A stretch of 58,241 bases of DNA from Lachnospiraceae bacterium (lineage in GTDB: Bacteria; Bacillota; Clostridia; Lachnospirales; Lachnospiraceae), in contig JAGKTQ010000013.1 in assembly GCA_021153325.1 (NCBI GenBank), positions 1 to 58,241 of the forward strand. Reading direction: 5' to 3'. Position numbers and translations under genes: made by a program. This document shows positions 33,064 to 42,651 of this stretch, in pieces; within the stretch, counting starts at the first letter, position 1; each line of letters begins with the position of its first letter. The notes below the pieces were generated by a model, which worked only from the letters and a program-made list of their open reading frames with translations, searched no databases and had not been told where the DNA came from.

Positions 33064-34218
33064 TTAGTGTCTCACATACTTCCGCAGCATCGGTACGATT
33101 TCCTGCAATGCCTGCAGTGTATAATCAATCTCTTCCACTGTTGTAAAATCCGAAAAGCTAAAACGGATCGTGGAATCCAGTAAATCCTTTTCTACTCCAA
33201 TCGCTTTCAATGTTTCTGAAGTCTGTGGTTTATTAGATGCACAAGCGCTTCCCGCTGACACATAGATTCCTTTTTCTTCCAGCGCATGAAGCATGACTTC
33301 ACTTCGTATTCCTCTTATAGAAACGCTGACAATATGAGGTGCACTGTCTCTTCCGGTCAGACCATTTATCTTAACATCAGGAATCTGCTTTACTCCTTGA
33401 ATAAAATGCTCTTTCAGCCGGTAAAGCTTTTCCACGTCTGTATCCAGATCAGCATAAATCATTTCTATTGCCTTTGCAAGTCCTGCAACTCCCGGAACAT
33501 TTTCTGTGCCAGAACGCATTCCCTTTTGCTGACCACCACCAAAAATAATTGGTTTGATTTTAATCTTTTCGTTAATATATAAGAATCCTACACCTTTTGG
33601 TCCATGAATTTTGTGCCCGCTGACAGAGAGCAGATCAATGTGCATTCTCTTTGGATAAATACGGAATTTTCCAAAGCCTTGTACCGCATCGACATGAAAA
33701 ATAATGTTAGGATTTATCCGTTTGATCAAACTTCCTGCTTCCTCGATTGGCTGTAGCGCGCCAATTTCATTATTTGTGTGCATGATCGATACTAAGATTG
33801 TTTCATCTGTGATCGCTTTTTCCAAATCTGCTAAACGAATCTGTCCGTTTTTATCTACTGGAAGATAAGTCACTTCAAAGCCCTGTTCTTCCAAATATTT
33901 CATTGTCTGTAAAATAGCCGGATGCTCTATTTTTGTTGTGATCAGATGACGTCCTGCCCGATAGTTTGCCATAGCACTACCGATCAAGGCAATATTGTCC
34001 GATTCTGTTCCTCCTGAAGTAAAGAGAATTTCCTTTTCATTTACTTTCAGATTTTTTGCTATGATTTCTTTTGCTGTACGGATTCTGGTCTCCGCCTGCA
34101 TTCCTTTATTGTGCATACTGGAAGGGTTTCCATAATCCTCGCACATAATTTCTGACATCAGTTCAGCTACATCTTTAAAACATTTTGTCGTTGCCGAATT
34201 ATCCAAATATACTTCCAT
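33064..34218 (-). CDS. cysteine desulfurase (NifS/IscS family)
   Basis: 384 residues starting MEVYLDNSATTKCF. PLP-binding Lys in SVSGHKIHGPKGVG, PLP-stacking His in FTSGGTESDN to HTNNEIGAL, and active Cys in VSAGSACASNKPQTS. It removes sulfur from cysteine as a persulfide. Adjacent to thiI, so the sulfur most likely goes to s4U8 synthesis, as with the NifZ-ThiI pair of Bacillus. Confidence 0.92.
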   Translation of the reverse strand: MEVYLDNSATTKCFKDVAELMSEIMCEDYGNPSSMHNKGMQAETRIRTAKEIIAKNLKVNEKEILFTSGGTESDNIALIGSAMANYRAGRHLITTKIEHPAILQTMKYLEEQGFEVTYLPVDKNGQIRLADLEKAITDETILVSIMHTNNEIGALQPIEEAGSLIKRINPNIIFHVDAVQGFGKFRIYPKRMHIDLLSVSGHKIHGPKGVGFLYINEKIKIKPIIFGGGQQKGMRSGTENVPGVAGLAKAIEMIYADLDTDVEKLYRLKEHFIQGVKQIPDVKINGLTGRDSAPHIVSVSIRGIRSEVMLHALEEKGIYVSAGSACASNKPQTSETLKAIGVEKDLLDSTIRFSFSDFTTVEEIDYTLQALQEIVPMLRKYVRH

Positions 34219-34299
34219 CTTATTGAGATTCTCCTTTCAAAGCCCGGAGACTTTGGGTATTTCCCTTTCCCGCTTTTCTCTCTATACTCTATTATATGT

Positions 34300-35040
34300 C
34301 TACATTTCCAAACGGTACATAATCCACGAAAGAATCGTAAATCCGGCTGTTTCGGTTCTTAAAATCCTTTTACCTAATGTAATCGGCTTAATGCCATTTT
34401 CCATTGCAGCTTCAATTTCCGCTTCTTCAAATCCGCCTTCCGGTCCAATAAATACAGCTATCGACTGTCCCGGCATAAGTCCGTCAATGATTTCCTTTGT
34501 TGTCTGCATTCCTTCTGCAAGCTCATATGGGATTAATTTTATATCCATGCTTTCTGCGTAGGCAATTGCCTGTTTAAAAGTCATAACTTCTTTCACTTCA
34601 GGAATGACCCTTCTTTTGCTCTGTTTGGCTGCCGCCTCTGAAATTCCCTGCCATCTTGCAATTTTGAATTTTGCTTTTTTCTCATCCAATTTCACAACTG
34701 CCCGCTTTGTTGCAACAGGAATGATTTCATAAATGCCAAGTTCTACCGCCTTTTGAATGATCAGTTCCATTTTATCCGCTTTGGGCAGTCCCTGAAATAA
34801 ATAGACCTTCGATGGAAGCTCCAGACCATCCTCTTTAATAAAGCGAAGATGGCAGCGTACTTCTTCCTCGCCTATCTCCACGATCTCGCAACGGTATTCC
34901 TTATTATCCTCCCCGTTGCTCACCGCAATTTCTTCTCCCGGTTTCATACGGAGAACATTTTTTATATGATTCACATCACTGCCGGTAATATAAATTTCTT
35001 TTCCACAGATTTGTTCCGGTTTCACAAAAAATTGATACAT
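34300..35040 (-). CDS. rsmE: 16S rRNA m3U1498 methyltransferase RsmE
   Basis: 246 residues. N-terminal PUA-like domain (HIKNVLRMKPGEEIAV) and C-terminal SPOUT knot domain with VFIGPEGGFEEAEIEAA and LGKRILRTETAG, the SAM-binding loops. Three bases after prmA, the usual partner in Bacillota. Confidence 0.93.
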   Translation of the reverse strand: MYQFFVKPEQICGKEIYITGSDVNHIKNVLRMKPGEEIAVSNGEDNKEYRCEIVEIGEEEVRCHLRFIKEDGLELPSKVYLFQGLPKADKMELIIQKAVELGIYEIIPVATKRAVVKLDEKKAKFKIARWQGISEAAAKQSKRRVIPEVKEVMTFKQAIAYAESMDIKLIPYELAEGMQTTKEIIDGLMPGQSIAVFIGPEGGFEEAEIEAAMENGIKPITLGKRILRTETAGFTILSWIMYRLEM

Positions 35041-35043
35041 ATT

Positions 35044-36033
35044 TTACTTTCCTTTTCGGCTTGTTACGCTTACCCATTCACCCTGATAAGTAACCTCAAG
35101 CACTTCCAGACCTGCTGCCTTAACTGCTTCTACAACTGTCTGCTCTTTATCATTAATAATACCTGATGTAATATAAATACCACCCGGTTTTAACTGATTC
35201 ACAATGACCGGTGTAAGTGGTACGAGTACATCTGCCAGAATGTTTGCTACCACAATATCATAGCATTCGTATCCGACCTTATCCTGTACCTCTTTCTCAG
35301 AAATGATATTTCCGATCATCACATCAAACTGCTCTGGCGCAATACCATTCGCTTCCATATTTTCTCTTGTTGCTTCAATAGCACACGGATCAAGGTCTGT
35401 TCCGACTGCATGTTTAATTCCATACATTAAAGAAATGATCGCAAGAATCCCGCTTCCGGTTCCTACGTCTAAAAGCTCTGTCTCCGGTGTAATATGCTTT
35501 TTCAGCTGACGAATACAAAGCTGTGTTGTTTCGTGCATACCAGTTCCAAATGCAGTACCCGGATCAATATGCAGTATTTTTTTATCTTTATCTTCTTCCT
35601 TTACTTCTTCCCAGGAAGGAATAACAAGCAGATCATCAATATAGAACTGGTGGAAATACTGTTTCCAGTTATTGATCCAGTCGATATCTTCTGTCTCATC
35701 CACGGTAACTGTTCCTTCGCCAATATCCATGAAAGAACGAATTTCAGCAAGTACTGCCTCTACCTGTTCTAATATTTCTTCTTTCGTAGTTATCTCTTCA
35801 TTTAAAAGAAGTTCGCCCTTCTCATTTTCTTCTACAAAAAAGCTCAGGTAGGCAATACCATCGTCATCCGGACAATCTGGAAGGATATCTACAAACATCT
35901 GCTCCTTTTCCACTGCTGTGAGAGGTACTTTGTCCTCTATCTGCGCTCCTTCCAATCCTATATCATACAAAAAACTGATAATAACATCTTCTGCATCGGT
36001 TACTGTTTTAATTTTGAATTTGGTCCACTTCAT
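35044..36033 (-). CDS. prmA: ribosomal protein L11 methyltransferase PrmA
   Basis: 329 residues. N-terminal substrate domain (MKWTKFKIKTVTDAEDVI) and class I methyltransferase domain with DPGTAFGTGMHETTQLC, LLDVGTGSGILAIISL, GTDLDPCAIEATREN and VVANILADVLVPL (the NILA/NPP-type motif). It trimethylates L11. Somewhat longer than average because of an acidic insertion around residues 70-95. Confidence 0.93.
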   Translation of the reverse strand: MKWTKFKIKTVTDAEDVIISFLYDIGLEGAQIEDKVPLTAVEKEQMFVDILPDCPDDDGIAYLSFFVEENEKGELLLNEEITTKEEILEQVEAVLAEIRSFMDIGEGTVTVDETEDIDWINNWKQYFHQFYIDDLLVIPSWEEVKEEDKDKKILHIDPGTAFGTGMHETTQLCIRQLKKHITPETELLDVGTGSGILAIISLMYGIKHAVGTDLDPCAIEATRENMEANGIAPEQFDVMIGNIISEKEVQDKVGYECYDIVVANILADVLVPLTPVIVNQLKPGGIYITSGIINDKEQTVVEAVKAAGLEVLEVTYQGEWVSVTSRKGK

Positions 36034-36049
36034 GTATAGCCTCCATTAT

Positions 36050-37189
36050 TTACGCTCTTCTTCCGCTCATCTCTAAAAGCTTGTATTTTAACTCTTCTTC
36101 CATCTTCTGCATTTCTGCTTCCGCAACTCTTCTCTTTTCTCTTCCTTCTGTCTGAATTTTCATCACTTCATCTAAAGTAGAGATTAAGGACGCATTGGTA
36201 TTCTTTAAAGTCTCCATATCTACAATGCCACGTTCAGATTCCTTTGCACTTTCGACTGCCGCTACCTTCAGAACCTCTGCATTTCTCTTCAAAAGCTCAT
36301 TTGTCATATCGGATACTTCCCGCTGCGCTTTTGCTGCCTGCTCTGCATGAGTGACTCCAAGTGCAAGCACCATCTGACTCTTCCAAAGAGGAATCGTATT
36401 CACAACGGTAGACTGAATCTTTTCTACCATCATCGTATCACTGCTCTGCACAAGACGAATCTGTGGTGCTGTCTGAACGGAAACCATTCTTGTTAATTCC
36501 AGATCATGAATCTTCTTTTCAAAACGGTCACACAATGCTTCCAAATCCTTTGCTGCCTGTGCATCTTCCGGCAAGCCACTTCTTCTTGCTTTTTCGACCA
36601 ATTCGGCAAGCTCTATATCTCTAGTCTGCTGCAATTTTTTCTTGCCTGCCAAAATATACATGGACAATTCTTTAAAATAAGACAAGTTCAGATCATACAT
36701 TTTATCTAATACAGCAATATCCTTAAGAAGCTGTACCTGATGCTGTTCTAACGCCTGACAGATTTTTGTAATATTCGTTTCTGCTTTTGCATATTTTACC
36801 TTTAAAGCTTCTACTTTGTTAGTCGTCTTTTTGAAAATTCCAAGAAAACCTTTCTGTTCTTCATCAAAATCTTTTAATTCTGCAACAACACCGGAAAGCA
36901 TTTCTCCAATTTCACCCAGATCTTTTGTTCTAACATTTTCCAGTGCATTTCCTGAAAAATCTGCCATTTTCTTTTGTGTTCCTACGCCATACTGTAAAAT
37001 AGCATTTGAGTTATGTAAATCAATCTGCTTACTGAAATCATCTACCATTTTTCTCTCTTCATCCGTAAGAATCGTTTCATCCAATTGTTCTTTTAATTCC
37101 TGCTTCGGTTCTACTGCTGGAACTTGATCTTTTTCTAACACTTCACCAAATACTAAAGTCGGTACACCTGTCTCTTTTACTTCACTCAT
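36050..37189 (-). CDS. toxic anion resistance protein TelA family
   Basis: 379 residues, all helical and cytosolic. ILQYGVGTQKKMADFSGNALENVRTKDLGEIG is the conserved N-terminal TelA region in short form; VNTIPLWKSQMVLALG is the second conserved block. Family members are linked to tellurite and antibiotic tolerance and are often next to XpaC, as here (30 bases). Biochemical role unknown. Confidence 0.88.
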   Translation of the reverse strand: MSEVKETGVPTLVFGEVLEKDQVPAVEPKQELKEQLDETILTDEERKMVDDFSKQIDLHNSNAILQYGVGTQKKMADFSGNALENVRTKDLGEIGEMLSGVVAELKDFDEEQKGFLGIFKKTTNKVEALKVKYAKAETNITKICQALEQHQVQLLKDIAVLDKMYDLNLSYFKELSMYILAGKKKLQQTRDIELAELVEKARRSGLPEDAQAAKDLEALCDRFEKKIHDLELTRMVSVQTAPQIRLVQSSDTMMVEKIQSTVVNTIPLWKSQMVLALGVTHAEQAAKAQREVSDMTNELLKRNAEVLKVAAVESAKESERGIVDMETLKNTNASLISTLDEVMKIQTEGREKRRVAEAEMQKMEEELKYKLLEMSGRRA

Positions 37190-37219
37190 CTTTTTCCTCC
37201 CTTATTCACGCCTCACAGG

Positions 37220-38473
37220 TTATGGGGTTTCCTTCTCAAAATCATTTTTTAAATAGCCATCCTGCTTCAACATAGTATTCAATACGGAAATGTCCGACTG
37301 AATATCCCACGCCTTCTCCCTGAAAAGCTCATCCAAAAACTTTTCAAAAGCACTATTGATCGTATCGATCGTGCCTTCAATTTCTTTTTTCGTTTCAGAA
37401 ATATTTTTTACATCTATATTTTGCTTATCCAGATCACGATATGCTTCTAACAGCTTTTGTGTTGTTGGCAAATAATAATTCAACATTTTGTGAAGTTCTG
37501 GTGCAAGCTCTGGCTCTTTTTCCACCTGTGCAAAAATACGCGTCACCAAAAGCTCCAGCTTATCCAACTTGCCCGACATCTCTTCACCAGGTATTTCATC
37601 GTTGCAAAGTCGTATCACACGAATGTACTCCCTGCCTTCCTGCAATACCTTTTGTGCTTCTGAATGATTTTCTTCTACCTGCTGTTCTTCTGTCTTCTCA
37701 ACCACTTTCTCCTGTTTTGCAGTCTGTTCATACTGATTTTGTGTCAACCGATACTGCTCATACATAGAATCGCTGGCAATAAAACATTTTTCCTTGTTGT
37801 CAAAATGCGCCTGTAAAAACATTCCTTTTTGTATCATTCTCTTCAAATCTTTTCTAACAAAGCGCACACTTCTACCTGTTTTCTGTGCAAGTTCCTCAAT
37901 AGAACAATACAACTTGTCTTTTACCAACGACACATATCGTTGAAACCGCTTTGCCCTTCCACGCAGTCTCACACCGCACATACCCATAATAAATCCTGCA
38001 AATGCAAGGCATGCAGATATAACTAAACTGCCAAATCCCATTCCGCCAAGTAAGGTCAAGAACATGAACACTAAAGCTACAATCCCTGCAGCTCCCGTCA
38101 TGCTAAATCCTACTGCCATAAGGACAATACCAGAAACACTGCCTGCAGGGTGTCTGTTGAACAGCTTTGCATCCGGTCTTAAATTCGGCTTTCCATAATA
38201 GACATCCCCATTGTATCGTGCCCATTTTTGATGTGTATTATTTGGTGTCTGTGGTGTTTGTGGAGTCTTCTGAACGGTCTGCTGAATGGTTTCCCGTGCT
38301 TCATTTACTGCCTCATTAATAACCCCATTTAAACTTTTTCCAACATCACCAAATGCCTGTCCTACTGTTGTACCTATTGTTTTACTAAGCTGGGAAAAAT
38401 CATTAGAATCAATTGCATCCTGCACCTGCTTTTTAATATCTTCCCCTACTTGATACCATTCATTTTTATTCAT
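37220..38473 (-). CDS. XpaC-like (5-bromo-4-chloroindolyl phosphate hydrolysis) family protein
   Basis: 417 residues. A helical N-terminus (about 1-70, TPQTPQTPNNT linker after it) is followed by two TM helices (VSGIVLMAVGFSMTGAAGIVAL and SLVISACLAFAGFIMGM), a winged-helix-like stretch (ELAQKTGRSVRFVRKDLKRMIQKG) and a C-terminal helical XpaC part. Order XpaC-TelA is conserved. The family name comes from a phosphatase phenotype and does not prove catalysis. Confidence 0.78.
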   Translation of the reverse strand: MNKNEWYQVGEDIKKQVQDAIDSNDFSQLSKTIGTTVGQAFGDVGKSLNGVINEAVNEARETIQQTVQKTPQTPQTPNNTHQKWARYNGDVYYGKPNLRPDAKLFNRHPAGSVSGIVLMAVGFSMTGAAGIVALVFMFLTLLGGMGFGSLVISACLAFAGFIMGMCGVRLRGRAKRFQRYVSLVKDKLYCSIEELAQKTGRSVRFVRKDLKRMIQKGMFLQAHFDNKEKCFIASDSMYEQYRLTQNQYEQTAKQEKVVEKTEEQQVEENHSEAQKVLQEGREYIRVIRLCNDEIPGEEMSGKLDKLELLVTRIFAQVEKEPELAPELHKMLNYYLPTTQKLLEAYRDLDKQNIDVKNISETKKEIEGTIDTINSAFEKFLDELFREKAWDIQSDISVLNTMLKQDGYLKNDFEKETP

Positions 38474-38579
38474 TATGACCTCTTTAAGAGTTTGTTTTCC
38501 TTATTGTCTCTTCTCATGATTATACGGGATGTTCCCCCAAAATACAATATCCTTTACCTAAGAGGTTTTGGCTTTTTAC

Positions 38580-38618
38580 ATAAAGAAACGGCATTTGATT
38601 TCCCAACCAAATACCGCT
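38580..38618 (-). terminator. intrinsic terminator of the heat-shock operon
   Basis: GCGGTATTTG and CAAATGCCGT pair with wobbles around a ten-base loop and are followed by TTCTTTATG on the minus strand, just after the dnaJ stop. Confidence 0.65.
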
Positions 38619-38624
38619 CATTTT

Positions 38625-39797
38625 TTATTTCCAAAATTTTTTCTTTTTATCTTTGCCCGATGTTTCATTTCCCGGATCCGAAGTTACATTTTTTGCTGCA
38701 TTCAATGTATCTCCGGTTTCTTCGTCAAATCTCTTCAACAATTCTTTTGCTTCATGAGACAGCTTATCAGGAACCTGTACGACCAAAGTTACATAGTGGT
38801 CACCACGAACCTCTTTGTTACGAAGAGAAGGTACACCCTTACCTTTCAAACGTACTTTTGTATCCGTCTGTGTTCCTGCTTTTACGTCATAAATGACCTT
38901 ACCATCCACTGTGTCGATTACAACTTCACCGCCTAGTGCTGTAACTGCAAATGATACCGGAACAGTAGAATAAATATTGTAATCCTGACGTTGGAATATC
39001 GGATGACGCTGTACAATTACTTCTACAAGCAGATCTCCTCTAGGTCCGCCATTGATACCCGGCTCGCCTTTTTCGCGGATTCTTACACTCTGTCCATTAT
39101 CAATTCCGGCTGGAATAGATACTTGAATCTTCTTCTTATTTGCAATATACCCGCTTCCATGGCAGTCTGGACATTTTTCCTTTACAATCTTACCACTTCC
39201 GCCACAATCAGGACATGTCTGCACATTTCTTACAGTACCAAAGAAAGACTGCTGTGAAAATACAACCTGCCCTTTACCGCCACATTTTGGACATGTTTCA
39301 GGGCTTGTTCCCGGTTTTGCTCCAGTTCCTCTACAAGTTGTACACTCATCCTTTAAGGTAAGCTCGATCTCTTTATCTACACCAAAAACGGCTTCCTCAA
39401 ATGTGATCCTTACGCTGGTACGCAAATTAGCACCTTTCATCGGTCCATTATTTGCTCTTCCACCACGGCGTCCGCCGCCAAAAAGATCGCCAAAAATATC
39501 GCCAAAAATATCACCGAAATCAGCACTGTTAAAATCAAATCCGCCAAATCCGCCAGCGCCACTGCCGTCAAATGCAGAATGACCATATTGATCATATTGG
39601 CGTTTTTTCTCCGGGTCAGAAAGAATTGCATATGCTTCCGAAGCTTCCTTAAACTTCTTTTCCGCCTCTTCATCACCCGGATTCATATCAGGATGATATT
39701 TTTTGGCAAGAGCTCTGTATGCTTTTTTTATTGCAGCTTCATCTGCACTTTTATCTACACCGAGCACTTCATAATAGTCTCGTTTCTGTTCTGCCAT
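38625..39797 (-). CDS. dnaJ: chaperone DnaJ
   Basis: 390 residues: J domain with HPD (KKYHPDMNPG), Gly/Phe-rich linker (GAGGFGGFDF to FGGGRRGG), four CxxCxGxG zinc repeats (CTTCRGTG, CPKCGGKG, CPDCGGSG, CPDCHGSG), and the C-terminal beta domains. Stimulates the DnaK ATPase. AAGGAG lies six bases before the ATG. Last gene of the operon. Confidence 0.97.
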   Translation of the reverse strand: MAEQKRDYYEVLGVDKSADEAAIKKAYRALAKKYHPDMNPGDEEAEKKFKEASEAYAILSDPEKKRQYDQYGHSAFDGSGAGGFGGFDFNSADFGDIFGDIFGDLFGGGRRGGRANNGPMKGANLRTSVRITFEEAVFGVDKEIELTLKDECTTCRGTGAKPGTSPETCPKCGGKGQVVFSQQSFFGTVRNVQTCPDCGGSGKIVKEKCPDCHGSGYIANKKKIQVSIPAGIDNGQSVRIREKGEPGINGGPRGDLLVEVIVQRHPIFQRQDYNIYSTVPVSFAVTALGGEVVIDTVDGKVIYDVKAGTQTDTKVRLKGKGVPSLRNKEVRGDHYVTLVVQVPDKLSHEAKELLKRFDEETGDTLNAAKNVTSDPGNETSGKDKKKKFWK

Positions 39798-39842
39798 ATC
39801 AAACTCCTTAATTTTTATTCAATGTACGATTATTTTAATTAG

Positions 39843-39885
39843 CGTGAAAAGGGTTAATAGCTTTGCTAAAAACCCCTTTTCACGT
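39843..39885 (-). other. 14-bp hairpin between dnaK and dnaJ
   Basis: CGTGAAAAGGGGTT (39843-39856) pairs perfectly with AACCCCTTTTCACG (39872-39885). On the minus strand only CTAATTAAAA follows, so termination would be partial. Likely an mRNA processing or attenuation site that lowers dnaJ relative to dnaK. Confidence 0.7.
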
Positions 39886-39911
39886 ATCTGTTTTATCAAC
39901 TGAACGCTTTA

Positions 39912-41783
39912 TTAAACTTCTCTGTAATCTCCGTCTACTACGTCATCAGCTGCATTCATATCAGGACCTGCTGCTCCACCCATGTTGCTCATATCCGGGC
40001 CTGCCTGACCTGCTGCACCCTGCATATTTTCATACATCTTTGTAAATAATGCCTGTGCACTTGTCATTAATTTTTCTTTTGCAGCTTTCATTTCGTCGAT
40101 TTCGGAATCGCTCATTTCTTTATCTTTTGTTTTTTCAAGAATATCTTTTAATGCATTCAAATCAGCTTCTACGCCTGCTTTTTCGCCAGCATCAATCTTG
40201 TCACCAACTTCGTTTAATGCCTTTTCTGTCTGGAATACGAAGGAATCTGCTTCATTTCTTGTATCAATAGCTTCTTTTCTCTTCTTATCCTGCGCTTCAT
40301 ATTCTGCTGCTTCTTTTACTGCTTTATCGATTTCATCATCGGACATACTGGAACCAGCTGTAATAGTAATGTGCTGTTCTTTTCCTGTTCCTAAGTCTTT
40401 TGCAGAGACATTTACAATACCGTTTGCATCGATATCGAAAGTTACTTCGATCTGAGGAACTCCACGCATTGCTGGTGGGATACCATCCAATCTGAACTGT
40501 CCAAGAGATTTATTATCTTTCGCAAACTGTCTTTCACCCTGTACTACGTTGATATCAACAGCTGTCTGATTATCTGCTGCAGTAGAGAAGATCTGGCTCT
40601 TCTTTGTAGGGATAGTTGTATTTCTTTCAATCAATCTTGTTGCAACACCACCCATTGTTTCGATAGAAAGTGAAAGTGGAGTAACATCCAAAAGTAAGAT
40701 TTCACCAGCACCTGCATCACCAGCAAGTTTACCACCCTGGATAGAAGCACCAAGTGCAACACATTCATCTGGGTTAAGAGTTTTGCTTGGTTCATGTCCT
40801 GTTAATGCTTTTACTTTATCCTGAACAGCTGGAATACGTGTAGAACCACCAACTAATAATACTTTGGAAAGTTCAGAAGCTGTAAGTCCAGCATCTTTTA
40901 ATGCGTTCTGAACAGGAATAGCTGTTCTTTCTACTAAGTCATGTGTTAACTCATCAAATTTAGCTCTTGTAAGAGTCATATCAAAGTGTTTTGGACCTTC
41001 TGCAGTAGCTGTGATGAATGGTAAGTTAATATTTGTTGTAGTAGCAGAAGATAATTCTTTCTTAGCCTTCTCTGCTGCTTCTTTTAATCTCTGAAGAGCC
41101 ATCTTATCATTGGATAAGTCAACGCCTTCTGCTTTCTTGAATTCTTCAAGCATCCAGTCTGTTATCTTTTGATCGAAGTCATCACCACCAAGTCTGTTAT
41201 CACCGGAAGTTGAAAGAACTTCGATAACACCTTCACCAATTTCGATAATGGAAACATCAAATGTACCACCACCTAAATCGTAAACCATGATCTTCTGTTC
41301 TTTTTCATTGTCAAGACCATAAGCTAAAGCTGCTGCTGTAGGCTCGTTGATGATACGTTTTACATCAAGACCTGCAATCTTACCAGCATCTTTTGTTGCC
41401 TGACGCTGTGCATCATTAAAATATGCCGGAACAGTGATAACTGCTTCTGTTACTTTTTCTCCTAAATAGTTTTCAGCATCTGCTTTTAATTTCTGAAGGA
41501 TCATAGCAGAAATCTGCTGTGGAGAATATTTCTTATCATCAATTGTACGACCTCTGTCAGTACCCATATCACGTTTGATAGATGAAATTGTTTTTTCTGC
41601 GTTAGTAACTGCCTGACGTTTTGCAGGCTCACCAACTAATCTTTCTCCTGTTTTTGTGAAAGCAACAACGGATGGTGTTGTTCTTGCGCCTTCTGTATTT
41701 GCGATAACGGTAGGTTTACCACCTTCCATAACTGCTACACAACTGTTTGTTGTACCTAAGTCGATACCAATAATTTTACCCAT
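39912..41783 (-). CDS. dnaK: chaperone DnaK (Hsp70)
   Basis: 623 residues. IGIDLGTTNSCVAVMEGG, the ATPase motif VYDLGGGTFDVSI, LLVGGSTRIPAVQ, the linker LLLDVTPLSLSIETMGG and the substrate-binding beta domain are intact; the Gly/Met/Ala-rich tail ends in DDVVDGDYREV. AGGAGG precedes the ATG. Folding chaperone working with GrpE and DnaJ encoded on either side. Confidence 0.98.
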   Translation of the reverse strand: MGKIIGIDLGTTNSCVAVMEGGKPTVIANTEGARTTPSVVAFTKTGERLVGEPAKRQAVTNAEKTISSIKRDMGTDRGRTIDDKKYSPQQISAMILQKLKADAENYLGEKVTEAVITVPAYFNDAQRQATKDAGKIAGLDVKRIINEPTAAALAYGLDNEKEQKIMVYDLGGGTFDVSIIEIGEGVIEVLSTSGDNRLGGDDFDQKITDWMLEEFKKAEGVDLSNDKMALQRLKEAAEKAKKELSSATTTNINLPFITATAEGPKHFDMTLTRAKFDELTHDLVERTAIPVQNALKDAGLTASELSKVLLVGGSTRIPAVQDKVKALTGHEPSKTLNPDECVALGASIQGGKLAGDAGAGEILLLDVTPLSLSIETMGGVATRLIERNTTIPTKKSQIFSTAADNQTAVDINVVQGERQFAKDNKSLGQFRLDGIPPAMRGVPQIEVTFDIDANGIVNVSAKDLGTGKEQHITITAGSSMSDDEIDKAVKEAAEYEAQDKKRKEAIDTRNEADSFVFQTEKALNEVGDKIDAGEKAGVEADLNALKDILEKTKDKEMSDSEIDEMKAAKEKLMTSAQALFTKMYENMQGAAGQAGPDMSNMGGAAGPDMNAADDVVDGDYREV

Positions 41784-41841
41784 AATCTTTTCCTCCTGTT
41801 TATTACAAACATAAAAATTTATTATTACCTACATCATTTAT

Positions 41842-41968
41842 GGAAGAATGCTTGCATTCTTCCTGCCTAAAACTTAGTAATTCTTAAGCATCGTTTTTTG
41901 ATGCTTTAGAATTTCTTTTTAGGCTATGAAACTTAGAATTACTTAGGCATTGTTCTTTAATGCCTTAG
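41842..41968 (-). repeat. three consecutive hairpins in the grpE-dnaK gap, two of them a degenerate tandem repeat
   Basis: Stem 1: GGAAGAATGC / GCATTCTTCC, perfect 10 bp (41842-41863). Stem 2: AAGCATC / GATGCTT (41886-41906). Stem 3: AGGCATT / AATGCCT (41945-41965). The units around stems 2 and 3 begin alike (ACTTAG then AATT or TAATT) and look like a decayed duplication. No terminator tail is attached. Confidence 0.6.
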
Positions 41969-41977
41969 TTATTCTCT

Positions 41978-42643
41978 TCATGTTGCAACACTTACCATGC
42001 TGTGTCTTACTACAGTGTCGCGGTACATATATCCTTTTTGCAATTCCTGTGCCACAACACCTGATTCAAACTCCTCACTTTCCACCTGCATTACTGCATT
42101 ATGGAAATCCGGGTTAAATTCCTGACCAACAGCTTCTATCGGTTTCACTCCGATGCTTTCCAATTCTGCCATAAGCTGTTTATAAATCATGTTCATTCCA
42201 TCTGCGAAGCCTTTTCCTTTGTCTTCTTCTGGAACAGAAGCTAACCCTCTTTCAAAATTATCTACAACCGGAAGTATTTTTTCAATTACACTCTTTGCTC
42301 CGGTCTCGAACATCTGCGTTTTTTCCTTTTCTGTACGTTTGCGGAAATTATCAAATTCAGCCATCTGACGTTTTACTTTGTCTTCCAGCTCGTCAATTTT
42401 TTCCTTTAAAGCATCCTGCTTTTTGTCGGCTTTTACTTTCTTTTTGTCAGCCTTTTTTTCAGCAAAGCTTTTGCCTTCTTTTTCTTTCTCCTCTTGCTCT
42501 TCTACTTCGGATTCTTCTGAAGAAGTATTTTCTTCCTCGACTTCTGTCTCATCTGCCTTGGCTGTTTCTTCTTCCAAAACTTCCTCTACATCCTCGAGAT
42601 TTTCTTTCAAAATTTCTTTATCGTTATCTGGCACGCTGTTCAT
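41978..42643 (-). CDS. grpE: nucleotide exchange factor GrpE
   Basis: 221 residues with a long, highly charged Glu/Lys/Ser N-terminal region (about 1-85), then the coiled coil and head: KRQMAEFDNFRKRTEKEK, VDNFERGLASV and GVKPIEAVGQEFNPDFHNAVM. The ATG at 42643 directly touches its AGAAAGG site; GTG at 42634 (MPDNDKE) has ideal spacing and could be the true start. Eight bases after hrcA. Confidence 0.93.
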   Translation of the reverse strand: MNSVPDNDKEILKENLEDVEEVLEEETAKADETEVEEENTSSEESEVEEQEEKEKEGKSFAEKKADKKKVKADKKQDALKEKIDELEDKVKRQMAEFDNFRKRTEKEKTQMFETGAKSVIEKILPVVDNFERGLASVPEEDKGKGFADGMNMIYKQLMAELESIGVKPIEAVGQEFNPDFHNAVMQVESEEFESGVVAQELQKGYMYRDTVVRHSMVSVAT

Positions 42644-42651
42644 CCTTTCTA

